Assembly (NCBI RefSeq): GCF_016839145.1
Contig: NZ_CP069303.1
Location: 930,001 to 994,000, forward strand
Length of the DNA: 64,000 nucleotides
Direction: 5' to 3'
From: Shinella sp. PSBB067
Lineage (GTDB): Bacteria; Pseudomonadota; Alphaproteobacteria; Rhizobiales; Rhizobiaceae
Position 1 is the stretch's first letter. The number at the start of each line of letters is the position of its first letter. Of this stretch, positions 9,627 to 19,298 are shown piece by piece. The translations under genes and the position numbers were made by a program. The notes beneath the pieces are model-generated. The model ran no database searches, was not told where the DNA came from, and saw only the letters and a list, made by a program, of their open reading frames with translations.

Positions 9627-11927
9627 ATGATGAAGAACAGGACCGGCCTTGTGGCGTTGATCGTGCTGGCGGTGGCGACGCTGCTCATGGTTTTCTTCGT
9701 GCTGCCCAACATGAACAAGGAAAAGCCCGCGCAAACGCCGGTCGCGACGATTGACGAAAAGCCGGCCGGGGGCGGCGGCGACACGACGGCGGCTGACGGC
9801 AAGCAGGCGCGCGCGGGCGGCGAGCAGGCGCCCGTCGAGGGCGAAAAGCCGGCCGCCGAACCTGCCGGCGAGCAGGCCGCCAAGCCGGAAGAGGCCCCGG
9901 CCGATCCCGCCGCAAGCTGGGTCACGCCCGCCTTCGATGTCCTGCGTGTCGAGCCGGACGGCTCCACCGTCATCGCAGGCCGCGGCCAGCCGAACACGAA
10001 GCTGGAGATCAGGAGCGGCGAGACGGTGGTCGGCAAGGCCGATATCGGCCCGTCCGGCGATTTCGCTGCCGTCTTCGACCATCCGCTCGCCGCCGGCGAC
10101 TATCAGCTCACCCTCGCCACCCGCGACGACAAGGGCGCCTCGAAGACCTCGGAAGAGGTCGCGACGGTGTCCGTGCCGAAGGACGGCAGCGGCGAGCTGC
10201 TCGCCATGGTGTCCCGCCCCGGCGAGGCGAGCCGTCTGATCACGGTGCCGGAAGCCGCCCGGAAGCCGGCCGGCGACGCCGCGCAAACGGCGCAGGCTGC
10301 CGCCGGCCAGGTCGCCGGTGACGTTGCCTCGGCGGCCGGCGATGTCGCCGCCACGGCGAACGAGACAGCCGCTGCTGCTGGCGAGGCCGCCGCCACGGCC
10401 AGCGAGGCGGCTGCGACCGCCGGCGCGCAGGCGACGCAGCCGGCGGGTGAGGGCGCGCAGCCCTCTGCCGACACGGCGAGCAGCGCCACGGCGGGCCCGG
10501 CCGCGCAGGCCCGCGTTTCCGCCGTCGAGCTGGAAGGCGAACGCATGTTCATCGCCGGCACGGCCAGGCCCGGCGCGCTGGTGCGCATCTATGCAGACGA
10601 CAAGCTCGTCGGCGAGGCGAAGGCGGACGACGAGGGCCGCTATGTCGTCGACGGCAGGATCGACCTTTCCGTCGGCCGCCACACGGTCCGCGCCGACGTG
10701 ATGAGCGCCGACGGCAGCAAGGTCGATTTCCGCGCCTCCGTTCCGTTCGACCGGCCGGAAGGCGAGCAGGTCGCCGTGGTGGCGCAGGACAATGCCGCCA
10801 GCGATGCCGGCCCGGCGCTCGGCCTCATCGGCGGCGGCACCTTCGACAAGCTGCGCACCGAGGCGGACAAGGCGATCGCCCTCCTCAAGGGCCTCTATGC
10901 AAACGGCCGCGTGCCGACCGCCGAGGAACTCGCCGCCGCCCGCTCGGCGACGGAGATCGCGCTGAAGTCGCTGGCCGAATTCAAGCCGGGCGAGGAAGAG
11001 GGCGAGGCTGCCCGCCAGATGGCCGCCAAGGCCTCCGCCGCTGCCGCCTCCGCACTCGCGCGCCTCCATGCCCTGCCGTCGGATGCCGCCGCCGTCGGTG
11101 AGGCGCTCGGCTCGATCGAGACGGCTGTGGCCGATGCGCTCGCGCCCGCGATCGAAAAGGCGCATGACGCGGCGGGCCACGTCGTCGCCGCGGCCGGCGA
11201 CACCATCGAGTCGCTGGCCGGACAGGCGAGCGCGCTCCAGCAGAAGTTCGTGGCGCTCTTTTCCGATGGCGGCAACGCAACGACGGCGGATATCCGCAGC
11301 GCCCGCAGCGCGCTGGAAGGGGCCCTCAGGCGCATCACGGGCTTCACGCCGCCGGCCGGCACCGCTGCCGACGTCGGCGCGGCCATCGAGGAACTGAAGG
11401 GCTGGGCCGCCACCGCGCTCGACCGCCTCGCCGCCGTTCCCGCGGATGCCGGCAAGGAGGGCTACCAGCAGGCGCTGGTGGCGCTCGAAGGCATGCCTTC
11501 GCTCACCGCCGCCGCCAATGCGGTCGCGACGGCGACCGAAGGCGCTGCCCCCGCCACGGACGCCTCCAAGGCTGCCGGGACGACGGCCGTCGAAGGCGGC
11601 AGTGCCGCGGCACCGGCCGGGCAGGGCGTTGCTCCCGCCGCCGCCGCCGGCGAGGCCGCGGCCGAAGAGCCCGAGACCGTCGAGCAGGCGCCGCTGCAGC
11701 AGAGCAAGACCTCGGTCATCATCCGCCGCGGCGATACGCTGTGGCAGATTTCCCGCCGCATCTACGGCAAGGGTGTGCGCTACACGACGATCTACCTCGC
11801 CAACGAGGACCAGATCACCAACCCGGACCGCATCATCCCCGGCCAGGTCTTCGGCGTACCGGACAAGACCATGGAGACCGACGCCGAGGCCGAGGAGATG
11901 CACCGCAAGCACGTCCGCGGCAATTGA
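9627..11927 (+). CDS. LysM-domain envelope protein with Ig-like modules
   Basis: 766 residues. An N-terminal membrane anchor (about 3-24) is followed by a charged Ala/Pro/Glu linker, a first beta-sandwich-like module (about 95-190), a low-complexity Ala/Gly/Thr stretch, a second similar module (about 290-375), a long Ala-rich helical region, and a C-terminal LysM motif with RRGDTLWQISRRIYG near residue 700 that should bind peptidoglycan. Rhizobial relatives share this build. ATG 9627 or 9630 follow GAGAGAGAG. A structural role at the cell wall is inferred. An intrinsic terminator follows. Confidence 0.8.
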   Translation: MMKNRTGLVALIVLAVATLLMVFFVLPNMNKEKPAQTPVATIDEKPAGGGGDTTAADGKQARAGGEQAPVEGEKPAAEPAGEQAAKPEEAPADPAASWVTPAFDVLRVEPDGSTVIAGRGQPNTKLEIRSGETVVGKADIGPSGDFAAVFDHPLAAGDYQLTLATRDDKGASKTSEEVATVSVPKDGSGELLAMVSRPGEASRLITVPEAARKPAGDAAQTAQAAAGQVAGDVASAAGDVAATANETAAAAGEAAATASEAAATAGAQATQPAGEGAQPSADTASSATAGPAAQARVSAVELEGERMFIAGTARPGALVRIYADDKLVGEAKADDEGRYVVDGRIDLSVGRHTVRADVMSADGSKVDFRASVPFDRPEGEQVAVVAQDNAASDAGPALGLIGGGTFDKLRTEADKAIALLKGLYANGRVPTAEELAAARSATEIALKSLAEFKPGEEEGEAARQMAAKASAAAASALARLHALPSDAAAVGEALGSIETAVADALAPAIEKAHDAAGHVVAAAGDTIESLAGQASALQQKFVALFSDGGNATTADIRSARSALEGALRRITGFTPPAGTAADVGAAIEELKGWAATALDRLAAVPADAGKEGYQQALVALEGMPSLTAAANAVATATEGAAPATDASKAAGTTAVEGGSAAAPAGQGVAPAAAAGEAAAEEPETVEQAPLQQSKTSVIIRRGDTLWQISRRIYGKGVRYTTIYLANEDQITNPDRIIPGQVFGVPDKTMETDAEAEEMHRKHVRGN

Positions 11928-11941
11928 CCGCTGTTATTTCC

Positions 11942-11967
11942 CGCCGGCCGTTGCGAAACGGCCGGCG
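11942..11967 (+). other. Perfect 11-bp stem hairpin after the LysM gene
   Basis: CGCCGGCCGTT (11942-11952) and AACGGCCGGCG (11957-11967) pair perfectly around GCGA. No T-run follows, so it is more likely an mRNA 3'-end structure working with the terminator just downstream than a terminator itself. Confidence 0.5.
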
Positions 11968-11983
11968 AGGTCCTATCTCCGCG

Positions 11984-12012
11984 ATGCGGCGCCCCAGCGG
12001 GCGCCGCATTTT
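11984..12012 (+). terminator. Intrinsic terminator between LysM and ABC exporter genes
   Basis: ATGCGGCGCCC (11984-11994) pairs perfectly with GGGCGCCGCAT (11999-12009) around a CAGC loop, and the stem runs into TTTT and TTC. The 11-bp GC-rich stem plus T-tract fits a rho-independent terminator and separates the ABC gene from the LysM gene. Confidence 0.75.
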
Positions 12013-12096
12013 CATTCAGGCACGGCCGGCGGGCGCACGATGAAGCGCTCCGGCAGCACACGAGACCGGGCACACGGCCGCCCGGCGGAGGCCAGC

Positions 12097-13992
12097 GTGG
12101 CGACGACGACGAAGAAGACGGTTTCGGCCGACAGCAGCAATCCCCTCCACACGCTGGTGAATCTCTGGCCCTACATGTGGCCCTCCGACCGGCCGGACCT
12201 GAAGATGCGCGTCGTCTGGGCCTCTGTCTTTCTGCTCGCCTCCAAGGTCGTGCTGCTGCTCGTGCCCTATTTCTTCAAATGGGCGACGGATGCGCTGAAC
12301 GGCAAGCCCGATGCCGTGGGCCTCCTGCCGACATTCCTGCTCGGCGCCGTCATGCTGGTGCTCGCCTATAATGGCGCGCGCATCGTGCAGGCGGGCCTCA
12401 ACCAGCTCCGCGACGCGCTCTTCGCCAGCGTCGGGCAATATGCCGTGCGCCAGCTCGCCTACCGCACCTTCGTGCACCTGCACCGCCTGTCGCTGCGCTT
12501 CCATCTGGAGCGGCGCACCGGTGGTCTCTCGCGCGTCATCGAGCGCGGCACCAAGGGCATCGAGACGATCGTGCGCTTCACGATCCTCAACAGCATACCG
12601 ACCTTCGTCGAGTTCCTGCTGACCGCCGCCGTCTTCTGGCGCGGCTACGGCCCGCAATATCTCCTCGTCACGGCCGTCACCGTATGGTTCTACATCTGGT
12701 TCACCGTCCGGGCGAGCGACTGGCGCATCTCCATCCGCCGCTCGATGAACGACAGCGACACGGAGGCGAACACCAAGGCCATCGATTCGCTCCTCAACTT
12801 CGAGACGGTGAAGTATTTCGGCAACGAGGAGATGGAGGCCCGCCGCTTCGACCAGTCCATGGAGCGCTACGAGAAATCCGCCACGCAGGTCTGGACCTCG
12901 CTCGGCTGGCTGAACTTCGGCCAGTCTCTGATCTTCGGCGTCGGCATGGCGGTCATGATGGCCATGTCCGCGCTCGCCGTGCAGCGCGGCGAGCAGACGG
13001 TCGGCGACTTCGTCTTCATCAACGCCATGCTGATCCAGCTCGCCATCCCCCTCAACTTCATCGGCTTCGTCTACCGCGAAATCCGCCAGGGCCTCACGGA
13101 CATCGAGCAGATGTTCGATCTCCTGGAGGTCGAGGAGGAGGTTCAGGACAAGCCGGGCGCGGCCGACCTTGCCGTCACCGACGGCGCGATCTCCTTCAAG
13201 GACGTGCACTTCGCCTACGATCCGGCGCGGCCGATCCTCAAGGGCATTTCCTTCGACGTGCCGGCCGGCAGGACCGTCGCCGTCGTCGGCCCGTCCGGTG
13301 CGGGCAAGTCGACGCTCTCTCGTCTCCTCTACCGTTTCTACGACGTGCAGGAGGGCGCGATCACCATCGACGGGCAGGACGTGCGCGACGTCACGCAGAA
13401 GAGCCTGCGCAAGGTCATCGGCATGGTGCCGCAGGATACCGTGCTCTTCAACGACACCATCGCCTACAACATCCGCTACGGCCGGCCGGGCGCGAGCGAC
13501 GAGGAGGTGGCCGCCGCCGCCGAGGCCGCCCAGATCGGCCCCTTCATCCGGCACCTGCCGGAAGGCTACAACGCCATGGTGGGTGAGCGCGGCCTGAAGC
13601 TTTCCGGCGGCGAGAAGCAGCGCGTCGCCATCGCCCGCACGATCCTCAAGAGCCCGCCGATCCTCATCCTCGACGAGGCGACCTCGGCCCTCGACACGCG
13701 CACGGAGCAGGAGATCCAGGCCGCGCTCGACATCGTCTCGAAGAACCGCACGACGCTCGTCATCGCGCACCGCCTGTCGACCGTCATCTCGGCCGACGAG
13801 ATCATCGTGCTGAAGGATGGCGTGATCGCCGAGCGCGGCACGCATGGCGAACTGATGCAGCGCGACGACGGCCTGTACGCCTCCATGTGGAACCGCCAGC
13901 GCGAGGCCGTCCAGGCCGAGGAGCGGCTGAAGCAGGTGCGCGAAAGCGACGAATTCGGCATCGTCGCGCGCGGTGCGCCGGCGGCGGAGTGA
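12097..13992 (+). CDS. Atm1/HMT1-type ABC exporter (permease-ATPase half transporter)
   Basis: About 631 residues from GTG 12097 (GGAGG 5 nt upstream); an ATG at 12040 would add 19 residues but has a poor site. Six membrane spans in the first about 310 residues, then an ATPase domain with [17 protein letters not shown] and ILILDEATSALD. The NLWPYMWP N-terminus and DSLLNFETVKYFGNE segment are diagnostic of the Atm1 group, which exports glutathione-linked compounds and links to iron-sulfur and heavy-metal homeostasis. It should act as a homodimer in the inner membrane. Confidence 0.92.
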   Translation: MATTTKKTVSADSSNPLHTLVNLWPYMWPSDRPDLKMRVVWASVFLLASKVVLLLVPYFFKWATDALNGKPDAVGLLPTFLLGAVMLVLAYNGARIVQAGLNQLRDALFASVGQYAVRQLAYRTFVHLHRLSLRFHLERRTGGLSRVIERGTKGIETIVRFTILNSIPTFVEFLLTAAVFWRGYGPQYLLVTAVTVWFYIWFTVRASDWRISIRRSMNDSDTEANTKAIDSLLNFETVKYFGNEEMEARRFDQSMERYEKSATQVWTSLGWLNFGQSLIFGVGMAVMMAMSALAVQRGEQTVGDFVFINAMLIQLAIPLNFIGFVYREIRQGLTDIEQMFDLLEVEEEVQDKPGAADLAVTDGAISFKDVHFAYDPARPILKGISFDVPAGRTVAVVGPSGAGKSTLSRLLYRFYDVQEGAITIDGQDVRDVTQKSLRKVIGMVPQDTVLFNDTIAYNIRYGRPGASDEEVAAAAEAAQIGPFIRHLPEGYNAMVGERGLKLSGGEKQRVAIARTILKSPPILILDEATSALDTRTEQEIQAALDIVSKNRTTLVIAHRLSTVISADEIIVLKDGVIAERGTHGELMQRDDGLYASMWNRQREAVQAEERLKQVRESDEFGIVARGAPAAE

Positions 13993-14154
13993 ACCTCCCC
14001 GCGACGGCCTTTGCGAGGGGAAAACCCTTGAAACCGCCTGCCGGCCGGCATGGGAGGATCTTTGCCGGCCTGGGGGCTATTCACCATGCCGCATTGCTCC
14101 CGTGCCGTTTTCACGCTAGTTCGATGGCGTGAAATCATCAGGAGATGCCGGAAG

Positions 14155-14853
14155 ATGAGTTTGGTCGATACGATACGCAGCACCCTGGTGCCGATCCATC
14201 GGGAGGGCTGGAAGTTCGTCGCCGGCTTCTTCGTCGCCTCGCTGCTGCTCGGCGCCGCCTGGCAGCCGCTGATGTGGATCGGCTTCATCCTCACCGCCTG
14301 GTGCGCCTACTTCTTCCGCGACCCCGAGCGCCTGACGCCGCAGGACGACGACCTCGTCATCAGCCCCGCGGACGGCCGCGTCTCGGCCATCGCCATGATG
14401 ACGCCGCCGGCCGAGCTGGAACTCGGCGACCAGCCGATGCTGCGCATCTCGGTCTTCATGAACGTCTTCAACTGCCATGTGAACCGTGCGCCGATGCGCG
14501 GGCGCATCGCGCGCGTCGCCTACCGCGCCGGCAAGTTCCTCAACGCCGATCTCGACAAGGCGAGCCAGGACAACGAGCGCAACGGCATCGTCATCGAAAC
14601 CGCCCACGGCTCGATCGGCGTCGTGCAGATCGCCGGCCTTGTCGCCCGCCGCATCCTCTGCTGGAGCGCGATGAACGACCATCTGGAGGCCGGCGAGCGC
14701 TTCGGCCTCATCCGCTTCGGCTCGCGCCTCGACGTCTTCCTGCCGGCCGGCGCCGAGCCGCGCGTCAGCGTCGGGCAGACGGCGATCGCCGGCGAGACGG
14801 TGCTTGCCGAGTTCGGCTCGGCCAAGGGGCCGGTCATCAGCCGGCGCGGCTGA
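14155..14853 (+). CDS. psd: Phosphatidylserine decarboxylase proenzyme
   Basis: 232 residues, the short (PSD-A) type known from rhizobia. Converts phosphatidylserine to phosphatidylethanolamine at the inner membrane. Self-cleavage at Gly189-Ser190 in RFGSRLD would make the pyruvoyl cofactor on the new alpha subunit. An N-terminal hydrophobic pair (about 22-50) anchors it; SPADGRVS around 64-71 is a further signature. ATG 14155 is supported by AGGAG upstream. It is followed by pssA 77 nt later, so the two steps of phosphatidylethanolamine synthesis are adjacent. Confidence 0.95.
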   Translation: MSLVDTIRSTLVPIHREGWKFVAGFFVASLLLGAAWQPLMWIGFILTAWCAYFFRDPERLTPQDDDLVISPADGRVSAIAMMTPPAELELGDQPMLRISVFMNVFNCHVNRAPMRGRIARVAYRAGKFLNADLDKASQDNERNGIVIETAHGSIGVVQIAGLVARRILCWSAMNDHLEAGERFGLIRFGSRLDVFLPAGAEPRVSVGQTAIAGETVLAEFGSAKGPVISRRG

Positions 14854-14930
14854 ACGATTGACCATTCGCCGCGGCGGCTTATCTCGACGGGAAACGGCCG
14901 CTGCCAGGCACACAAACGAAGCGAAAAGCA

Positions 14931-15782
14931 ATGGACACTCCGTTTCCGCCCTATGAGCCGAATGGCCCGAACGACGAGGCCCGCGGCCCGCGCCTGCGCG
15001 AAATCCCGCTGCGCATCATCATCCCGAACGTCATAACGGTCCTCGCCATCTGCGCCGGCCTCACCGGCATCCGGCTCGCCTTCGAGAACCGCTATGAACT
15101 CGCCGTCGGCATGGTCCTGCTCGCCGCCTTCCTCGACGGCATCGACGGCCGCGTCGCGCGGCTCCTGAAGGCGACGTCGAAGTTCGGCGGGCAGATGGAT
15201 TCGCTCGCCGACATCGTCAATTTCGGTGTCGCACCCGCCCTGGTGCTCTATGTCTTCATCCTCGACCAGGCGCGCTCCTTCGGCTGGATCGCCGCGCTGA
15301 TCTACGCCATCGCCGCGGGCCTGCGCCTCGCGCGCTTCAACGTCATGGCCGAGCGCGAGACCAAGGCGAAGTGGCAGTCGGAATATTTCGTCGGCGTGCC
15401 GGCGCCGGCCGGCGCCATGCTGGTGCTGCTGCCGGTCTATCTCGGCTTCCTCGGCATCGCGCCGAGCCCGCTCTTCGCCTTCCTCGCCTCCGGCTACACG
15501 GTGCTGATCGGCTTCCTGCTGGTCAGCCGCCTGCCGGTCTGGTCCGGCAAGTCCGAGGGAAGCCGCATCCGCCGCGACCTCGTGTTGCCGGCGATCCTGC
15601 TCGTCGTCATCTATGTCGCGACGCTGATGAGCTTCACCTGGGAAACCATGGTGGTGACGGTCGTCGCGTATCTCGCGACCCTGCCGTTCGGCGCGCGCTC
15701 CTGGCAGCGCAAATACGGCGGCTGGACCGCACCCTCGACCCACGGCGCGAGCGAGTTTCCCGAAGAGACCGACGGCCCCTGA
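14931..15782 (+). CDS. pssA: CDP-diacylglycerol-serine O-phosphatidyltransferase
   Basis: 283 residues. Makes phosphatidylserine from CDP-diacylglycerol and serine, supplying psd. The CDP-alcohol phosphatidyltransferase motif DG-x2-AR-x8-G-x3-D-x3-D is complete around residues 69-91 (DGRVAR, then GQMDSLAD). About eight hydrophobic spans indicate an integral membrane enzyme of the PssA type II family. A strong intrinsic terminator lies 35 nt after the stop, ending the psd-pssA unit. Confidence 0.95.
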   Translation: MDTPFPPYEPNGPNDEARGPRLREIPLRIIIPNVITVLAICAGLTGIRLAFENRYELAVGMVLLAAFLDGIDGRVARLLKATSKFGGQMDSLADIVNFGVAPALVLYVFILDQARSFGWIAALIYAIAAGLRLARFNVMAERETKAKWQSEYFVGVPAPAGAMLVLLPVYLGFLGIAPSPLFAFLASGYTVLIGFLLVSRLPVWSGKSEGSRIRRDLVLPAILLVVIYVATLMSFTWETMVVTVVAYLATLPFGARSWQRKYGGWTAPSTHGASEFPEETDGP

Positions 15783-15816
15783 CCCTTCGTCATCACGTCC
15801 GCGTGAGATCGATACG

Positions 15817-15855
15817 AAGCCCCGTCCACGGCCCGTGGGCGGGGCTTGATTTTTT
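15817..15855 (+). terminator. Intrinsic terminator after pssA
   Basis: AAGCCCCGTCCAC (15817-15829) pairs with GTGGGCGGGGCTT (15835-15847) with one G.U pair, loop GGCCC, followed by a run of six T (15850-15855). One of the clearest terminators in the window. Confidence 0.88.
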
Positions 15856-15860
15856 GACGC

Positions 15861-15900
15861 GGATCAATTACCTAGCGAGCAAATAGGTAGCAAGCTAATA
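15861..15900 (+). promoter_or_regulatory. Probable MarR operator/promoter region
   Basis: An AT-rich island in GC-rich DNA, ending 18 nt before the MarR start. It contains TACCTA...TAGGTA (15869-15874 and 15884-15889) as an inverted repeat, the palindrome TAGCAAGCTA (15888-15897), and two direct 13-mers with 11 matches (15873-15885 and 15888-15900). TAGC-NN-GCTA dyads are typical of MarR sites. Autoregulation of the efflux operon is inferred. Confidence 0.6.
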
Positions 15901-15917
15901 ATATCCGGACTATCAAG

Positions 15918-16373
15918 ATGAACACGACCGATCCGCGCGAGCGCCTTCTCGACGATCTCTCCCGTGTGCAGCGCAAGATGCGCGCGCTGTTCGATGCCCG
16001 CGTGAAGGAGAGGGGACTGACGCTCCCGCGCGCCCGCGCGCTGCTGATCCTCGGCCGCGGCGTGCAGCTCAACCAGCGCGAACTTGCCGACGAGCTCGAC
16101 ATCGAGACCCCGACGCTGGTGCGCCTGCTCGACGGCATGGAGAAACAGGGCTTCATCGAGCGGCAGGCCGTCGAGGGCGACCGCCGCGCCAAGCAGATCG
16201 CCATGACGCGCTACGGGGCGAAGGTGGCCGAAGAGGTGCTGGACCTTGCAAGGACCCTGCGCGCCGATGTCCTGAAGGGGATTTCCCCGGCCGACATGGC
16301 GACCACCGTCAAGGTCTTCGCCGCCATGGCCGGCAACATCGCGCAAAGCTGTCGGGAGAGCGCCGACGCATGA
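15918..16373 (+). CDS. MarR-family transcriptional regulator
   Basis: 151 residues with the winged-helix MarR fold: LNQRELADELDIETPTLVRL (about 51-70) is the recognition helix region, followed by the wing with VEGDRRAKQI around 88-97. First gene of a MarR-EmrB-EmrA row; it overlaps the transporter gene by ATGA. Such regulators usually repress the adjacent drug efflux genes and are released by aromatic ligands. The dyads directly upstream are its likely operator. Confidence 0.9.
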   Translation: MNTTDPRERLLDDLSRVQRKMRALFDARVKERGLTLPRARALLILGRGVQLNQRELADELDIETPTLVRLLDGMEKQGFIERQAVEGDRRAKQIAMTRYGAKVAEEVLDLARTLRADVLKGISPADMATTVKVFAAMAGNIAQSCRESADA

Positions 16374-18046
16374 CCAGCGCTCCCGTCAACGGGGCACGCG
16401 GGGCAGGGGGCGAGGAGGCTGCGGAGGAAAAGCCCGCCGCACCGCCGCCGCCGTCCGCGCCCTCCGCGCCCATGGCCCCCTCCCGCGCCGCCGCCTACAT
16501 GGCCGCCTCCACCCTGCTGGCCCTCACGCAGGGCTTCGGCATGAACCTCGTCGCCGCCAACATCCCGCAGCTTCAGGGGCCGTTCGGCGCGACGAGCACG
16601 GAGGCGCTCTGGCTGATGGCGGCCTACATGGCGCCCAACGCCTCGCTGTCGCTCGCCCTCATCAAGATCCGCAACCAGTATGGCCTGCGCCATTTCGCCG
16701 AGCTCGGCATTGCCGTCTTCCTCGTCGTGGCGGCGCTGCATATCTTCATCACGGACCTTCAATCCGCGATCGTGCTGCGCTTCTTCGCCGGCATCGCCGC
16801 CGCGCCGCTCTCCTCGCTCGGCTTCCTCTACATGCTGGAGGCGTTTTCCCCGGCGCGCAAGCTGACGGTCGGCCTCTCGCTGGCGCTCACCAATATCGGG
16901 CTCGCCGCGCCGCTGACGCGCTTCATCTCGCCGACGCTCATCGACCTCGGCGGGGTGAGGGCGCTGCTGCAGCTGGAGCTGGCGCTCGCCATGCTGTCCT
17001 TCGCGGCCATCTACCTCCTGCCGCTGACGCCGATGCCGCGCGCCAGGGTCATCGAGAAGCTCGACATCGTCAGCTATCTCTTCATCGCCATCGGTTTCGG
17101 GGCGGGCGCCGTCATCCTCGTGACCGGCCGCACCTACTGGTGGCTTGAGGCGCAGTGGATCGGCGAGCTGCTGGTGGTGATGATCGGCGCGCTCACCATC
17201 GCCGCCGTGCTCGAACTGAACCGGGAAAAGCCCCTTGTCGACCTGCGCTGGCTCGTCAGCCGCGAGGTGCTGCATGTCGGCGCCGTGCTGGTCCTCTTCC
17301 GGCTGATGCTGGCCGAGCAGACGGCCGTCGCCGGCAACTTCTTCCAGATCACCGGCCTGCAGAACGACCAGCTCACCGGCCTCTACGGCTTCGTGGCGCT
17401 CGCCACCATCGCGGGCGGCCTAGCCTGCGCGGCGGTCATGAAGCCCGGGCGCGAACCGGGCATCCACATGGTGGCGCTGCTGTTCATCGGCGCCGGCGCC
17501 TTTCTCGACAGCCACGCGACGAACCTCACGCGGCCGGAGCAGATGTACTGGAGCCAGGCGATGATCGCCGTCGGCGGCAGCCTCTTCATGCCGCCGGCAG
17601 TGGCCTCCGGCTTCACCATGGCGCTGCGCAAGGGCCCGCAATACATCCTCAGCTTCATCGTCGTCTTCCTGGTGACGCAGAGCCTCGGGGGGCTTGCCGG
17701 CTCGGCGCTGTTCGGCTCCTTCATCACGCTGCGCGAGAAGTTCCATTCGAACATGCTCGCCCAGTCGATGACGCTCACCGACCCGCTGGTCGCCACCCGC
17801 GTCTCGCAGCTTTCCGCCGCCTATGGCCGCACGATCACCGATCCCGCCGTGCTCAAGGCGGAGGGCATATCGCTGCTCGGCCAGCAGGTGACGCGCGAGG
17901 CGAACGTCCTGGCCCACAACGACGCGTTCCTCGTCATCGCCCTCCTGGCGGTCGCCGCTGCCGCCGCGCTCGCCATCCACATGCTTTACGTCCGTATAAG
18001 AGAGGCCGCCGCCCGCACCGATGGGCAAGCGGCCGTTGAAGGTTGA
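16370..18046 (+). CDS. MFS drug:H+ antiporter, DHA2/EmrB type
   Basis: 558 residues with about 14 hydrophobic spans, as in EmrB. The N-terminus is an unusual 40-residue Ala/Pro/Glu-rich cytoplasmic stretch before the first span. The signature near TM5, LALTNIGLAAPLTR, and a large periplasmic loop before the last span are visible. It should pair with the following HlyD-type adaptor and an outer membrane channel encoded elsewhere. Overlap with MarR and a 5-nt gap to emrA indicate one operon. The exported compound is unknown. Confidence 0.88.
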   Translation: MTSAPVNGARGAGGEEAAEEKPAAPPPPSAPSAPMAPSRAAAYMAASTLLALTQGFGMNLVAANIPQLQGPFGATSTEALWLMAAYMAPNASLSLALIKIRNQYGLRHFAELGIAVFLVVAALHIFITDLQSAIVLRFFAGIAAAPLSSLGFLYMLEAFSPARKLTVGLSLALTNIGLAAPLTRFISPTLIDLGGVRALLQLELALAMLSFAAIYLLPLTPMPRARVIEKLDIVSYLFIAIGFGAGAVILVTGRTYWWLEAQWIGELLVVMIGALTIAAVLELNREKPLVDLRWLVSREVLHVGAVLVLFRLMLAEQTAVAGNFFQITGLQNDQLTGLYGFVALATIAGGLACAAVMKPGREPGIHMVALLFIGAGAFLDSHATNLTRPEQMYWSQAMIAVGGSLFMPPAVASGFTMALRKGPQYILSFIVVFLVTQSLGGLAGSALFGSFITLREKFHSNMLAQSMTLTDPLVATRVSQLSAAYGRTITDPAVLKAEGISLLGQQVTREANVLAHNDAFLVIALLAVAAAAALAIHMLYVRIREAAARTDGQAAVEG

Positions 18047-18051
18047 CCGAA

Positions 18052-19118
<1,067 letters not shown>

Positions 19119-19122
19119 TTTG

Positions 19123-19281
19123 CCCCTCATCCGCCTGCCGGCACCTTCTCCCCGCAGGCGGGGCGAAGGCTTACGCCGATCTGGCTTCCAGCAATTCGCA
19201 ACCGTGGTGGATGGCAGAACCGTGCCACGACAATCCTTCTCCCCTCTTGCGGGGAGAAGGTGCCGACAGGCGGATGAGGGG
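19123..19281. repeat. RIME-like element with long terminal inverted repeats
   Basis: Opens cccctcatccgcctgccggc and closes with its near-exact reverse complement ending ggcggatgagggg. Each arm contains a ccttctccccgc-type palindrome, and the arms enclose about 80 nt. It lies between the convergent emrA-like and SDR genes and could fold into one long cruciform or two hairpins. It shares arm sequences with the copies at 6041, 41588 and 51633, but its centre differs. Confidence 0.8.
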
Positions 19282-19298
19282 CTCTACTGGCGCCCGCC

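Noticed and set aside
9498..11912. 804-codon ORF antisense to the LysM gene
   Set aside because: GC-rich, low-complexity coding DNA often leaves the opposite strand open. The translation is Arg/Gly-rich without any domain; the plus-strand frame has a membrane anchor and a LysM motif.
12016..13845. 609-codon ORF antisense to the Atm1-type exporter
   Set aside because: Composition is that of a shadow frame (His/Asp/Arg-rich), while the plus strand encodes all ABC motifs.
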